The position numbers were made by a program, and so were the translations under genes. DNA of 64,000 nt. Source: Bacteroidales bacterium (GTDB lineage Bacteria; Bacteroidota; Bacteroidia; Bacteroidales; F082). Under the pieces are notes generated by a model. That model searched no databases. It saw only the letters and a program-made list of their open reading frames with translations, and had not been told where the DNA came from. Shown here in pieces: positions 47,592 to 55,750 of this stretch (the stretch's first letter is position 1; each line of letters begins with the position of its first letter). The stretch spans positions 1-64,000 of the forward strand of contig JAFGXS010000024.1 of NCBI GenBank assembly GCA_016936505.1, read 5' to 3'.

Positions 47592-49112
47592 ATGAAAGCA
47601 AAAAAAATATTTATCGCCACATCAATTATAATTCTTGCCGCAATTGCAGTGATCTACTTTTTTCTATGGAAACCTGTTTTATGGTTCATGATTTTATTCG
47701 GCCCTATAATTTTACTCGGGCTATACGATATGATCCAAAAAGAACATGCCATCAAAAGAAATTTCCCTGTTGTTGGCCATTTAAGATACATTCTTGAATC
47801 TTTTAGACCTGAAATCATGCAATATTTTGTGGAAACCGATACCGAAGGTCGTCCCATCAACAGAATAATGCGCTCTCTGGTTTATGAAAGAGCGAAAAAG
47901 GTAAACGACACCACTCCTTTTGGTACCGAGATGGATGTTTATGCTGAAGGTTACGAGTGGATGCCACATTCCATTTATGCCAAAAACTTTGGAACCATCG
48001 ATCAAAACCCAAGAATTATTGTTGGGGGACCCGACTGTAAAAAACCTTACAATGCGAGCATTCTAAACATTTCTGCAATGAGTTTTGGTGCTTTAAGTAA
48101 AAATGCAGTTATGGCCATGAATAAAGGTGCAAAAATTGGCGGATTTGCTCAAAATACAGGAGAAGGTGGATTAAGTCCTTATCATTTGAAACACGGTGGT
48201 GACATTATTTGGCAAATTGGAACAGGATATTTTGGATGCCGAACTAAAGACGGTAAGTTTTCGCCTGAATTATTCAAAGAAAAAGCTACACTTGATCAGG
48301 TTAAGATGATTGAAATTAAAATATCTCAAGGGGCAAAACCAGGTCATGGAGGAGTATTGCCGGCAAGTAAAAACACAGATGAGATTGCCAAAATCAGGTT
48401 GGTTGAACCGCATAAAGATGTTCTCTCACCGCCAATGCATTCCACCTTCAGTAATGCAAAAGAACTGACCCTGTTCATTAAACAATTACGCGATTTGTCG
48501 GAAGGAAAACCTGTAGGGTTCAAATTATGCATTGGTCAACCCGACGAATTTACCGATATCTGTGAAGCTATGCGTGAAACCGGAATTAAACCCGACTTTA
48601 TCACAGTTGACGGTGGTGAAGGAGGAACAGGTGCAGCACCTGTTGAATTTTCAAATTCTTTGGGAATGCCCCTGCGTGAAGGACTTTCTTTTGTTTATGA
48701 CACACTTATTAAATACGACTTAAAGAAAGACATCAAGCTTATTGCTTCGGGCAAAGTAATTTCTGCATTTGACATGGTAAGAACCATGGCTCTTGGAGCC
48801 GATATGTGCAACAGTGCCCGCGCTATGATGATGGCTACCGGATGTATTCAGGCACTAGAATGCAATAAAAACACCTGCCCTACAGGAGTTGCCACACAAA
48901 ACAAATCGCTAATGAAAGGACTTGTTGTTGAAGACAAAGCAGTTAGGGTAGCCAATTTCCATGAAGTCACAATTAAAAGTTTTGTGGAACTACTTGGTGC
49001 AGCTGGCATCTCAGAACACGAAGAACTTAATCGTTCACATATCTACCGCAGAATTAACGGTGGAAAAGTAAAGCGCTACGATCAAATATATCCGTATCAT
49101 CTAGCTCAGTAA
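47592..49112 (+). CDS. Membrane-anchored FMN-binding glutamate-synthase-like protein
   Basis: The 506-residue protein starts with two hydrophobic helices (residues about 5-45), then a domain equal to the FMN/3Fe-4S core of GltB. The FMN loop VDGGEGGTGAAP lies near residue 342 and the cluster cysteines appear as Cx5Cx4C in GCIQALECNKNTCPTG. Glutaminase and NADPH-dependent subunits are missing. This orphan family is widespread; its electron donor and reaction are unsettled. Lying 18 bases after poxB, it is likely co-transcribed and may link to the quinone pool. Confidence 0.85.
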   Translation: MKAKKIFIATSIIILAAIAVIYFFLWKPVLWFMILFGPIILLGLYDMIQKEHAIKRNFPVVGHLRYILESFRPEIMQYFVETDTEGRPINRIMRSLVYERAKKVNDTTPFGTEMDVYAEGYEWMPHSIYAKNFGTIDQNPRIIVGGPDCKKPYNASILNISAMSFGALSKNAVMAMNKGAKIGGFAQNTGEGGLSPYHLKHGGDIIWQIGTGYFGCRTKDGKFSPELFKEKATLDQVKMIEIKISQGAKPGHGGVLPASKNTDEIAKIRLVEPHKDVLSPPMHSTFSNAKELTLFIKQLRDLSEGKPVGFKLCIGQPDEFTDICEAMRETGIKPDFITVDGGEGGTGAAPVEFSNSLGMPLREGLSFVYDTLIKYDLKKDIKLIASGKVISAFDMVRTMALGADMCNSARAMMMATGCIQALECNKNTCPTGVATQNKSLMKGLVVEDKAVRVANFHEVTIKSFVELLGAAGISEHEELNRSHIYRRINGGKVKRYDQIYPYHLAQ

Positions 49113-49128
49113 TATAATTTGTGTAAAA

Positions 49129-49217
49129 ATTCGTTTCATCAAAAAAAATCCTGATTTTTGCATGCTCATCAGAAACGAATTATCTTTCAACAACTAAGTA
49201 CCTATACTTAGTTGTTG
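49129..49217. repeat. Inverted repeats upstream of cyoE
   Basis: Three inverted repeats fill this short gap. ATTCGTTTC pairs with GAAACGAAT (49129-49137 with 49172-49180). Inside it AAAAATC pairs with GATTTTT. Then CAACAACTAAGT and ACTTAGTTGTTG (49188-49217) form a perfect 12-pair stem with loop ACCTAT, ending 14 bases before the cyoE ATG. No T-run follows, so a regulatory hairpin or operator is more likely than a terminator. Confidence 0.6.
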
Positions 49218-49231
49218 ATTGCACAATTTAT

Positions 49232-50098
49232 ATGAAAAAAATATCTACACTTCTTAGTCTTCTGGCTGAACTCAACAAAGTTAGAATTACCATTGCCGTT
49301 ACTTTAACTACCTTGGCAGGTTATACTTTAGCCGCTAAAACAATCGATAGCCATATTATTTTACCCCTGATTGGTATTTTCATTACAGCCTGTGGTTCTG
49401 CTGCCTTCAATCAATTTCAGGAAAAAGACAAAGACATTCTCATGCAGAGGACAAAAAACCGTCCGCTTCCTTCAGGCAGAATTAAACCAATCTGGGTACT
49501 CATTATTGCTTTTACTGAGATTATCCTGGGAACATGGATTGTCTATATAGGCAGTAATTTTGAAGCTGCATTTTTGGCCTTTCTGGCATTTGTATGGTAC
49601 AATATTATATATACACCTTTAAAACGTGTTACTGCTTTTGCCGTGATCCCAGGTAGTGTGATTGGAGCCATTCCTCCTGTTGTAGGATGGGCAGCCGGTG
49701 GCGGTTCGCTAACTGATCCCGGATTATTTATCATTGCTTTTTTCTTTTTCATCTCACAGGTCCCCCATTTTTGGTTGCTTATGCTTAAGTACGGACAGGA
49801 ATATGTTGATGCCGGATTCCCTTCCATCACAACTACTCTAAACACGATTCAGATTAAACGGGTAACCTTTGTATGGACCATTGCCACTGCCATCAATGCT
49901 GTTTTATTGGTTGAAGCTGGTCTTTTCCAAACTTTATTTTTCAAAATGCTTGTAATTATAGGTGCACTATGGCTTGTTTTTATATTTTCAAGGCTCTTAA
50001 AAAAAGAAGAAGAACTCAAGCCTTTTCATTATTTCATGCGTCTAAATTACTTTGTATTAATTGTGATCCTATCTATGATTATAGACCCGCTGCTATAA
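49232..50098 (+). CDS. cyoE: Protoheme IX farnesyltransferase (heme O synthase)
   Basis: The 288-residue UbiA-family membrane enzyme adds a farnesyl group to heme b, making heme O for the oxidase. The prenyl-diphosphate motif is NQFQEKDKDILMQRTKNRPLPSG, and the second conserved loop is YTPLKRVTAFAVIPGSVIGAIPPVVGW. Eight or nine hydrophobic helices are visible. It lies on the strand opposite cyoABCD, about 4 kb from it, and no ctaA (heme A synthase) is nearby, fitting a bo-type oxidase. Confidence 0.93.
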   Translation: MKKISTLLSLLAELNKVRITIAVTLTTLAGYTLAAKTIDSHIILPLIGIFITACGSAAFNQFQEKDKDILMQRTKNRPLPSGRIKPIWVLIIAFTEIILGTWIVYIGSNFEAAFLAFLAFVWYNIIYTPLKRVTAFAVIPGSVIGAIPPVVGWAAGGGSLTDPGLFIIAFFFFISQVPHFWLLMLKYGQEYVDAGFPSITTTLNTIQIKRVTFVWTIATAINAVLLVEAGLFQTLFFKMLVIIGALWLVFIFSRLLKKEEELKPFHYFMRLNYFVLIVILSMIIDPLL

Positions 50099-50240
50099 AT
50101 TAGTTTTCAACACCTGTATAGTTGACAAGTATTAAACAGCAATTATAACACTGTATATCTGCACCGTAACCATCAAAAAATAGCCTTATTTAGAATAAAA
50201 TCAAATTAGTAGCATATGTGTGAAAATATAAATTATGTCA

Positions 50241-50248
50241 TAAATTTG
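50241..50248 (+). promoter_or_regulatory. -7 element for the DUF4492-cydAB operon
   Basis: TAAATTTG fits TAnnTTTG and is followed 25 bases later by the ATG of the DUF4492 gene. A weak TGTG occurs at the -33 position, 20 bases upstream. Confidence 0.45.
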
Positions 50249-50273
50249 TATTCTTCACATATTTAAGTACTCA

Positions 50274-50498
50274 ATGACTAAATTATTTCGCAAAGTTTTT
50301 TTCTTTTATTACGAAGGTTTTCGAAATATGACAGTTGGTAAACGTTTATGGTTAATTATCGCCATCAAGTTGTTTATCATGTTTGCCATTTTTAAAGTCT
50401 TTTTCTTTCCTAACTTCTTAAAAACCCGCTTCCATAATGATCATCAGCGAAGCGAATATGTTTTGGAACAATTAACAACACCTAATCATAAAAATTAA
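50274..50498 (+). CDS. DUF4492 small membrane protein
   Basis: The 74-residue protein (MTKLFRKVFFFYYEGFRNMTVGKRLWLIIAIKLFIMFAIFKVFFF) has an amphipathic aromatic N-terminus and one transmembrane helix. This matches DUF4492, which in Bacteroidota is found directly before cydA. Its function is not known; the linkage suggests a role in cytochrome bd assembly or stability. It ends six bases before the cydA ATG. Confidence 0.8.
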   Translation: MTKLFRKVFFFYYEGFRNMTVGKRLWLIIAIKLFIMFAIFKVFFFPNFLKTRFHNDHQRSEYVLEQLTTPNHKN

Positions 50499-50504
50499 TT
50501 GCAT

Positions 50505-52043
50505 ATGGAAATTTTAAACGCGGCACTTGTTGACTGGTCCCGGGCGCAATTTGCACTAACTGCAATGTTTCACTGGTTATTTGTCCCTCTAACGCTGGGA
50601 ACCAGTTTTATCATTGCAATTATGGAGACCATCTACGTTAAAACAGGAAAAGAAATCTGGAAAAGAATCACAAAGTTCTGGATGACTCTTTTTGCCATTA
50701 ACTTTGCCATTGGCGTAGCCACAGGAATTATCCTCGAATTTGAGTTTGGAACCAACTGGTCCAACTACTCATGGTTTGTTGGTGACATTTTCGGTGCTCC
50801 CCTTGCAGTTGAAGGCATTATGGCCTTTTTCATGGAGTCTACTTTTTTTGCAGTAATGTTTTTTGGCTGGAATAAAGTAAGCAAAAAATTCCACCTTATT
50901 TCAACCTGGATGGTTGCAATCGGTTCAAACCTTTCGGCTCTGTGGATATTGGTTGCCAATGCATGGATGCAGAACCCGGTAGGAATGAAGTTCAATCCGG
51001 TAACTGCCAGAAACGAAATGGTTGACTTTTGGGAAGTTTTATTCTCTCCCACAGCCATCAATAAATTCTTGCATACCGTAACATCATCTTATGTTTTATC
51101 AGCAGTATTTGTTTTAGGAGTAAGCGCATGGTTCTTATTGAAGAAAAGAAACATTGCTCTGGCTAAAAGAAGTATTGTCGTATCGTCAACCTTTGGTTTA
51201 ATAATGATTATTGTTACCATATTTAATGGCGACGAATCTGCAAGAGAGGTATACCGTACACAACCCATGAAATTTGCCTCGCTCGAGGGTTTATATTATG
51301 GTGCTCAGGCAGCTCCTCTAGTTACTTTCGGTATTTTTGATATTCACAAACCAACTATGGAAAATCAAAATCCCAAAGTATTTACCAATAAATTTGAGGT
51401 TCCTAAGCTACTCTCTTTAATGGCTACCCTCAAGCCGAATTCATACATTCCCGGAATCAATGATTTCATCAAAGGAAATGAACAATACGGCATAGTTTCC
51501 TATTTCGACCGCATTAAAATGGGCAAAGAAGCTATTGGAGCTCTTAAAGTATACCAGAAAGAAAGAGGCAAAAACGATAGTATTGCTAATGCAGCTCTGA
51601 CCACTTTTAAAGAAAATTACAAATACTTTGGTTATGGGTATTATAATGATCCATACGATCTTATTCCAAATGTTCCCTTAGTATTTTATTCATTCCATGT
51701 TATGGTCGGTTTGGGCTTCTGGTTCCTGATTCTTTTCATTCTTGGATTAGTTTTTGTTTTGAAAGACAAAGTTCAGGATAAACGATGGTTCTTACTGACA
51801 GCATTATGGACAATCCCATTAGCATGGCTGGCTTCAGAGGCCGGATGGCTTGTTAATGAAATGGGAAGACAACCATGGGTTATTCAGGATTTGATGCCAA
51901 CAACAACTGCTATTTCAAACATCAACACGACATCAGTAATGATTACTTTCTTCCTGTTTGCAGTAACATTTACAGTTCTGTTTATTGCAGAGGTTCGTAT
52001 TATGTTGAAACAAATTAAACAACTTAAAGATGGAGGACACTAA
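50505..52043 (+). CDS. cydA: Cytochrome bd quinol oxidase subunit I
   Basis: I use the ATG at MEILNAALVDWSRAQF (512 residues); the track begins two codons earlier at a TTG. CydA oxidises quinol in the Q loop and carries hemes b558, b595 and d for oxygen reduction at low oxygen. The axial histidine is in AMFHWLFVPLTLG, the lysine and glutamate of the quinol site in TQPMKFASLEG, and the axial methionine in FHVMVGLGFW. It lies between DUF4492 and cydB (2-base gap). Confidence 0.97.
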   Translation: MEILNAALVDWSRAQFALTAMFHWLFVPLTLGTSFIIAIMETIYVKTGKEIWKRITKFWMTLFAINFAIGVATGIILEFEFGTNWSNYSWFVGDIFGAPLAVEGIMAFFMESTFFAVMFFGWNKVSKKFHLISTWMVAIGSNLSALWILVANAWMQNPVGMKFNPVTARNEMVDFWEVLFSPTAINKFLHTVTSSYVLSAVFVLGVSAWFLLKKRNIALAKRSIVVSSTFGLIMIIVTIFNGDESAREVYRTQPMKFASLEGLYYGAQAAPLVTFGIFDIHKPTMENQNPKVFTNKFEVPKLLSLMATLKPNSYIPGINDFIKGNEQYGIVSYFDRIKMGKEAIGALKVYQKERGKNDSIANAALTTFKENYKYFGYGYYNDPYDLIPNVPLVFYSFHVMVGLGFWFLILFILGLVFVLKDKVQDKRWFLLTALWTIPLAWLASEAGWLVNEMGRQPWVIQDLMPTTTAISNINTTSVMITFFLFAVTFTVLFIAEVRIMLKQIKQLKDGGH

Positions 52044-52045
52044 TC

Positions 52046-53203
52046 ATGTTTGAAAACTTATCATATCTTACATTACAACATTATTGGTGGGCTATTGTTG
52101 CTCTGCTAGGTGGTATTCTTGTCTTCTTACTCTTTATTCAGGGTGGACAAACATTGTTATATAAACTTGGTAAAACTGATAACGAAGTAAAAATGCTCGT
52201 TAATGCGCTGGGAAGAAAGTGGGATTTGACTTTCACAACTCTTGTTACTTTTGGTGGTGCTGCTTTTGCATCATTCCCCCTCTTTTACTCTACCAGTTTT
52301 GGTGGCGCTTACTGGGTTTGGATTATCATTCTGTTTGCTTTTATCCTTCAGGCTGTATCTTATGAATATCGTTCAAAAGCTGGAAACTTTTTAGGCAAAA
52401 AAACCTACGATGTTTTTCTTTTTATCAATGGCTTAATTGGAACCGTATTTTTGGGAACCGCTGTTGCAACTTTCTTTACAGGATCATTTTTCCATGTAAA
52501 TGAGATGCATAGCTCGTTTTGGGATACCGATTTTGGAGGACTACTTTTGGCTCTTGATTTTGGCAGATATGCTACTTACATCAACCTATCGTTAGGGTTA
52601 GCAGTATTTTTCCTTGCCAGAGTTTTAGCCAGCATGTATTTCATCAACAGCATTGATGATAAAGTAATTAATGAAAGAAGCAAGAAAGCTATTTTTGGTA
52701 ATGCCATTCCCTTCTTATTCTTCTTCCTTTTCTTCTTAATCAATGTATTGGTTATGAAAGGATTTAATTATGATCCGCAAACCGGAGTTGTTAACATGGA
52801 AGCTTATAAATACCTCCATAACTTACTGGCAATGCCTGTAGTATTGATTATTCTTTTATTGGGTGTCGTAGCAGTACTTTGGGGAATAATCAGAGGTTAT
52901 TTCTTCTATGAAAAATGCGGTTCAAAAGCCATCTGGTTCTCGGGCATTGGCACAGTTTTGACCGTTTTTGCGCTATTTCTTACAGTCGGTTACAACCATA
53001 CACCATTTTATCCTTCAGTTACTGATCTGCAAAGTTCATTAACCATTGAAAACGCTTCATCCAGTATGTACACTTTAACAGCAATGTCATACGTTTCATT
53101 ACTAGTTCCTTTTGTTTTGGCTTATATCTGGTATGCATGGTCATCCATGAACAAACAGGATATAACAGCCAAAGAAATGGAAGAAGATACACATGCGTAT
53201 TAA
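52046..53203 (+). CDS. cydB: Cytochrome bd quinol oxidase subunit II
   Basis: The 385-residue membrane protein has the CydB plan of eight to nine helices. It starts MFENLSYLTLQHYWWAIVALLGGILVFLLFIQGGQTLL, with the GGQ motif typical of this phylum's CydB, and the motif around ALGRKWDLTFTTLVTFGGAAFASFPLFYS. CydB pairs with CydA and supports its hemes. It starts two bases after the cydA stop. Confidence 0.96.
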   Translation: MFENLSYLTLQHYWWAIVALLGGILVFLLFIQGGQTLLYKLGKTDNEVKMLVNALGRKWDLTFTTLVTFGGAAFASFPLFYSTSFGGAYWVWIIILFAFILQAVSYEYRSKAGNFLGKKTYDVFLFINGLIGTVFLGTAVATFFTGSFFHVNEMHSSFWDTDFGGLLLALDFGRYATYINLSLGLAVFFLARVLASMYFINSIDDKVINERSKKAIFGNAIPFLFFFLFFLINVLVMKGFNYDPQTGVVNMEAYKYLHNLLAMPVVLIILLLGVVAVLWGIIRGYFFYEKCGSKAIWFSGIGTVLTVFALFLTVGYNHTPFYPSVTDLQSSLTIENASSSMYTLTAMSYVSLLVPFVLAYIWYAWSSMNKQDITAKEMEEDTHAY

Positions 53204-53227
53204 TTTAGAACTTAAAAAAGTATTACT

Positions 53228-53344
53228 ATGCTGAAAGAAATAATTATGTTTTTTACATGGCCCGTGATTATTTGGTTTTCATACAAAATGACCCGGGTAG
53301 CATTAAAAAAGTTTGAGAAAGTTGAAGAAGCTTCTCAAGAATAA
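53228..53344 (+). CDS. Single-helix small protein after cydB, possible CydX-like subunit
   Basis: This ORF is missing from the supplied track. It starts with ATG 24 bases after the cydB stop and encodes 38 residues (MLKEIIMFFTWPVIIWFSYK, then a charged tail ending EEASQE) with a TAA stop. It has one hydrophobic helix with tryptophans and a cytosolic-looking charged tail, and sits just before the operon terminator. CydX in E. coli has the same size, place and topology but no clear sequence match, so the identity is inferred from context. Confidence 0.65.
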   Translation: MLKEIIMFFTWPVIIWFSYKMTRVALKKFEKVEEASQE

Positions 53345-53359
53345 AAACGAAAGACTACA

Positions 53360-53389
53360 AAAAGCCGCTGATAAATATCAGCGGCTTTT
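53360..53389. terminator. Bidirectional terminator between the cyd operon and hydE
   Basis: AAGCCGCTGATA and TATCAGCGGCTT form a 12-pair stem with an AA loop, flanked by A and T runs. It lies between convergent operons, 16 bases after the small ORF. Confidence 0.9.
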
Positions 53390-53425
53390 TTTACAAACTA
53401 CATTTATGATAAATCAAAATGCTTT

Positions 53426-54499
53426 TTAATTCCTCTTTGTAAAATGTCTCGAATTACCCTGTTCGTTATAAGCAACCTTTCCTCCTGCTCTTTGTACGAT
53501 ATTTTCAATGGACAGTTTACTATCACTAGCTTCTTCATTAATTCCGGGTTTGTTTTCGTACAAAGAATAAAGTTCCCTGTAAATTCCCGGTGTAATGTTT
53601 GGCATCAATACATTAGCACCGGCATGCAGCGCCATTTCACGTCCACCATTCACCAAAGATTGCATGGCCGTTGTGGAAGCTATATTGATGTCTTTCATCA
53701 TTATTCTTAAGATAGCAATCATCTTTAAGGTCCAGTCCAGACGCTGTTTTTTGGATGGGAGGCTTTCATGATATTGATAAAACAGAGTATCGACATGTTC
53801 AATATAAGGCCCCATGCCACACATATCAATATCCAAATCACGCATAAAAAGTAAATCATCAGCAAGGTTTTCCAAAGTTTGAAAGGGAGCACCAATCATG
53901 ACACCTGTGCCCGTTTGATAGCCACATTGTTTTAAATCATGAAGTGCTTGTAACCTTTTTTCATAACTATGCTTTGAATTGTTGGGATGTAGCTTTTGGT
54001 ACAGATTTTTGCCCGATGCTTCAATCCTGAGCAAATAGCGGATGGCACCGGCATCTTTCCATTGCTGATATACTTCTTTGGTTTGTTCTCCGCACGATAA
54101 GGTAACCCCTAGTGTTCCTTCACCGATATGCTCAATTCTTTGTAAAACATGGGAAATACCTTCTGTAAATTCTTCACTTTGCAGCTCACCACTTTGAATC
54201 ACAATAGAACCTAAATTATTTGCAACAGCAAAGCGAATAGCCCGATCGACTTCTTCGTCACTCAGCATAAAACGCTTCACATTTTTATTGGCTGCCCGAA
54301 TGCCACAGTAATAGCAATTTTTATTACATCTATTGGAAAGCTCTATTAGTCCGCGCAAATGAACTTTATTCCCAATATATTTTGCTTTTATTTGAGCCGC
54401 TTTGTTCAGAATCAAATCCGTTTGTTTACTATTTAATAATTCTACAAGTGACTCTTTATCTAAACGTTCTTCTTTCAATATTAATGCTACAGAAGACAT
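53426..54499 (-). CDS. hydE: [FeFe]-hydrogenase maturase HydE (radical SAM)
   Basis: The 357-residue radical SAM enzyme has the cluster motif CNKNCYYCGI near residue 58, in a BioB/HydE-like barrel (LRGLIELSNRCNKNC; VIQSGELQSEEF; GTGVMIGAPFQTLENLADDL). HydE acts with HydG and HydF on the H-cluster diiron subsite, working on the iron-cysteine synthon made by HydG. It is the last gene of the hyd locus, one base after hydF. Confidence 0.95.
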   Translation of the reverse strand: MSSVALILKEERLDKESLVELLNSKQTDLILNKAAQIKAKYIGNKVHLRGLIELSNRCNKNCYYCGIRAANKNVKRFMLSDEEVDRAIRFAVANNLGSIVIQSGELQSEEFTEGISHVLQRIEHIGEGTLGVTLSCGEQTKEVYQQWKDAGAIRYLLRIEASGKNLYQKLHPNNSKHSYEKRLQALHDLKQCGYQTGTGVMIGAPFQTLENLADDLLFMRDLDIDMCGMGPYIEHVDTLFYQYHESLPSKKQRLDWTLKMIAILRIMMKDINIASTTAMQSLVNGGREMALHAGANVLMPNITPGIYRELYSLYENKPGINEEASDSKLSIENIVQRAGGKVAYNEQGNSRHFTKRN

Positions 54500-54500
54500 A

Positions 54501-55715
54501 CTATTTTACGCTGTTTAAATTGATAAATGGGCGAATCGCTCTTTCAAAAATGCCATTCATGTAAGCAATAGCCATACCATAATTTGAAACAGGAACGCCA
54601 GAATCTATTGCTGGTTTCAAACGGTTTTTTAACTGTTTTTGCGTAACAACACAACCTCCACATTGAATAACCATGGCATAATCGGTTACTGGCCTTTTCA
54701 GCTGATCTAAACCTGCTACAACATCAAACTCAATTTCTTTTCCTGAAAAGGATTGAATCCAACTTGGTAGCTTGTATCTTCCAATATCCTCACAACTTAC
54801 ATGATGAGTACAGGATTCAAGTAACAATACCCGATCACCATTTTGAAGTTCGGAAAGTTTAGGTGTTCCTTCAATATATTTATCGAAATTGGCACGCATT
54901 CGTGCAAATACGATACTAAATCCTGTCAAGGGAATTTCATTAGGAATTAATTTGGAAACAAGACCAAAAGCCTGACTGTCAGTTACAGCCAGGGCCGGCT
55001 TCAAGCCCAGCCCCATAAAATCCTTAAGTTCTGTTTCTCTAACAGTGACACAAACACAATGATGATCCAGGACATCGCGCCAAGCCATCACCTGAGGTAA
55101 AATCATCCGGCCTTCAGGGGCTTCAGAATCAATGGGCGTAATGAGCAATACTAAATCTTTAGGTTTTAATAAACCATCGAATAAAGCGGGTTTCATGTAA
55201 ACCGATTGAGGAATGGCCTTTTTAATTTTTTCAGTTACAAATTCAAGGCTTCCCGGTTCCAAAACGCTAATATCAAAAGTTTCTACCAGAGTTTCCCGGG
55301 CAATAACTTTTCGGGTTTCGTCCAACAGAGATTGCTGGTCTGCCTTGTTGTGAAAAATAACATACGGTACCTCAAGTCTATTGAATTCCGTTATAAGTTT
55401 TTGCTCAAAAGAACCAAAATTATTTTCCGAAAGGAGCAAAACAGCTAAATCGATATGATTGAGAACATCCATTGTTTTTTGGACTCGCTTGCTTCCCAAC
55501 TCTCCAACATCATCAACTCCAGCTGTATCTACGATAATTGCAGGACCAACGCCAAAAATTTCTACTGATTTCTTTACCGGATCGGTGGTGGTTCCGGCAA
55601 CTTCCGAAACAATAGCCACATCCTGACCTGTTATTCTGTTGATAAAGGAACTTTTCCCGTTGTTTCGACGTCCGAAAATACCAATATGGGGTTTTAAATC
55701 TTTTCCTTTTTGCAT
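54501..55715 (-). CDS. hydF: [FeFe]-hydrogenase maturation GTPase HydF
   Basis: The 404-residue scaffold protein has an N-terminal GTPase domain (P-loop GRRNNGKSS, switch II DTAGVDDVG, HNKAD) and a C-terminal domain binding a 4Fe-4S cluster. Expected ligands appear as CTHH (about 302) and CGGC (about 355). Many HydF proteins have histidine directly before CGGC; here it is glutamine (VIQCGGC). HydF carries the diiron precursor to HydA. It lies 35 bases after hydG. Confidence 0.95.
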   Translation of the reverse strand: MQKGKDLKPHIGIFGRRNNGKSSFINRITGQDVAIVSEVAGTTTDPVKKSVEIFGVGPAIIVDTAGVDDVGELGSKRVQKTMDVLNHIDLAVLLLSENNFGSFEQKLITEFNRLEVPYVIFHNKADQQSLLDETRKVIARETLVETFDISVLEPGSLEFVTEKIKKAIPQSVYMKPALFDGLLKPKDLVLLITPIDSEAPEGRMILPQVMAWRDVLDHHCVCVTVRETELKDFMGLGLKPALAVTDSQAFGLVSKLIPNEIPLTGFSIVFARMRANFDKYIEGTPKLSELQNGDRVLLLESCTHHVSCEDIGRYKLPSWIQSFSGKEIEFDVVAGLDQLKRPVTDYAMVIQCGGCVVTQKQLKNRLKPAIDSGVPVSNYGMAIAYMNGIFERAIRPFINLNSVK

Positions 55716-55750
55716 CGCTTCAATTCATTTAAATGGTTCACAACATTGAA

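Noticed and set aside
50499-50504. TTG start for cydA adding two codons
   Set aside because: It would abut the DUF4492 stop directly; the ATG two codons later gives a standard CydA N-terminus.
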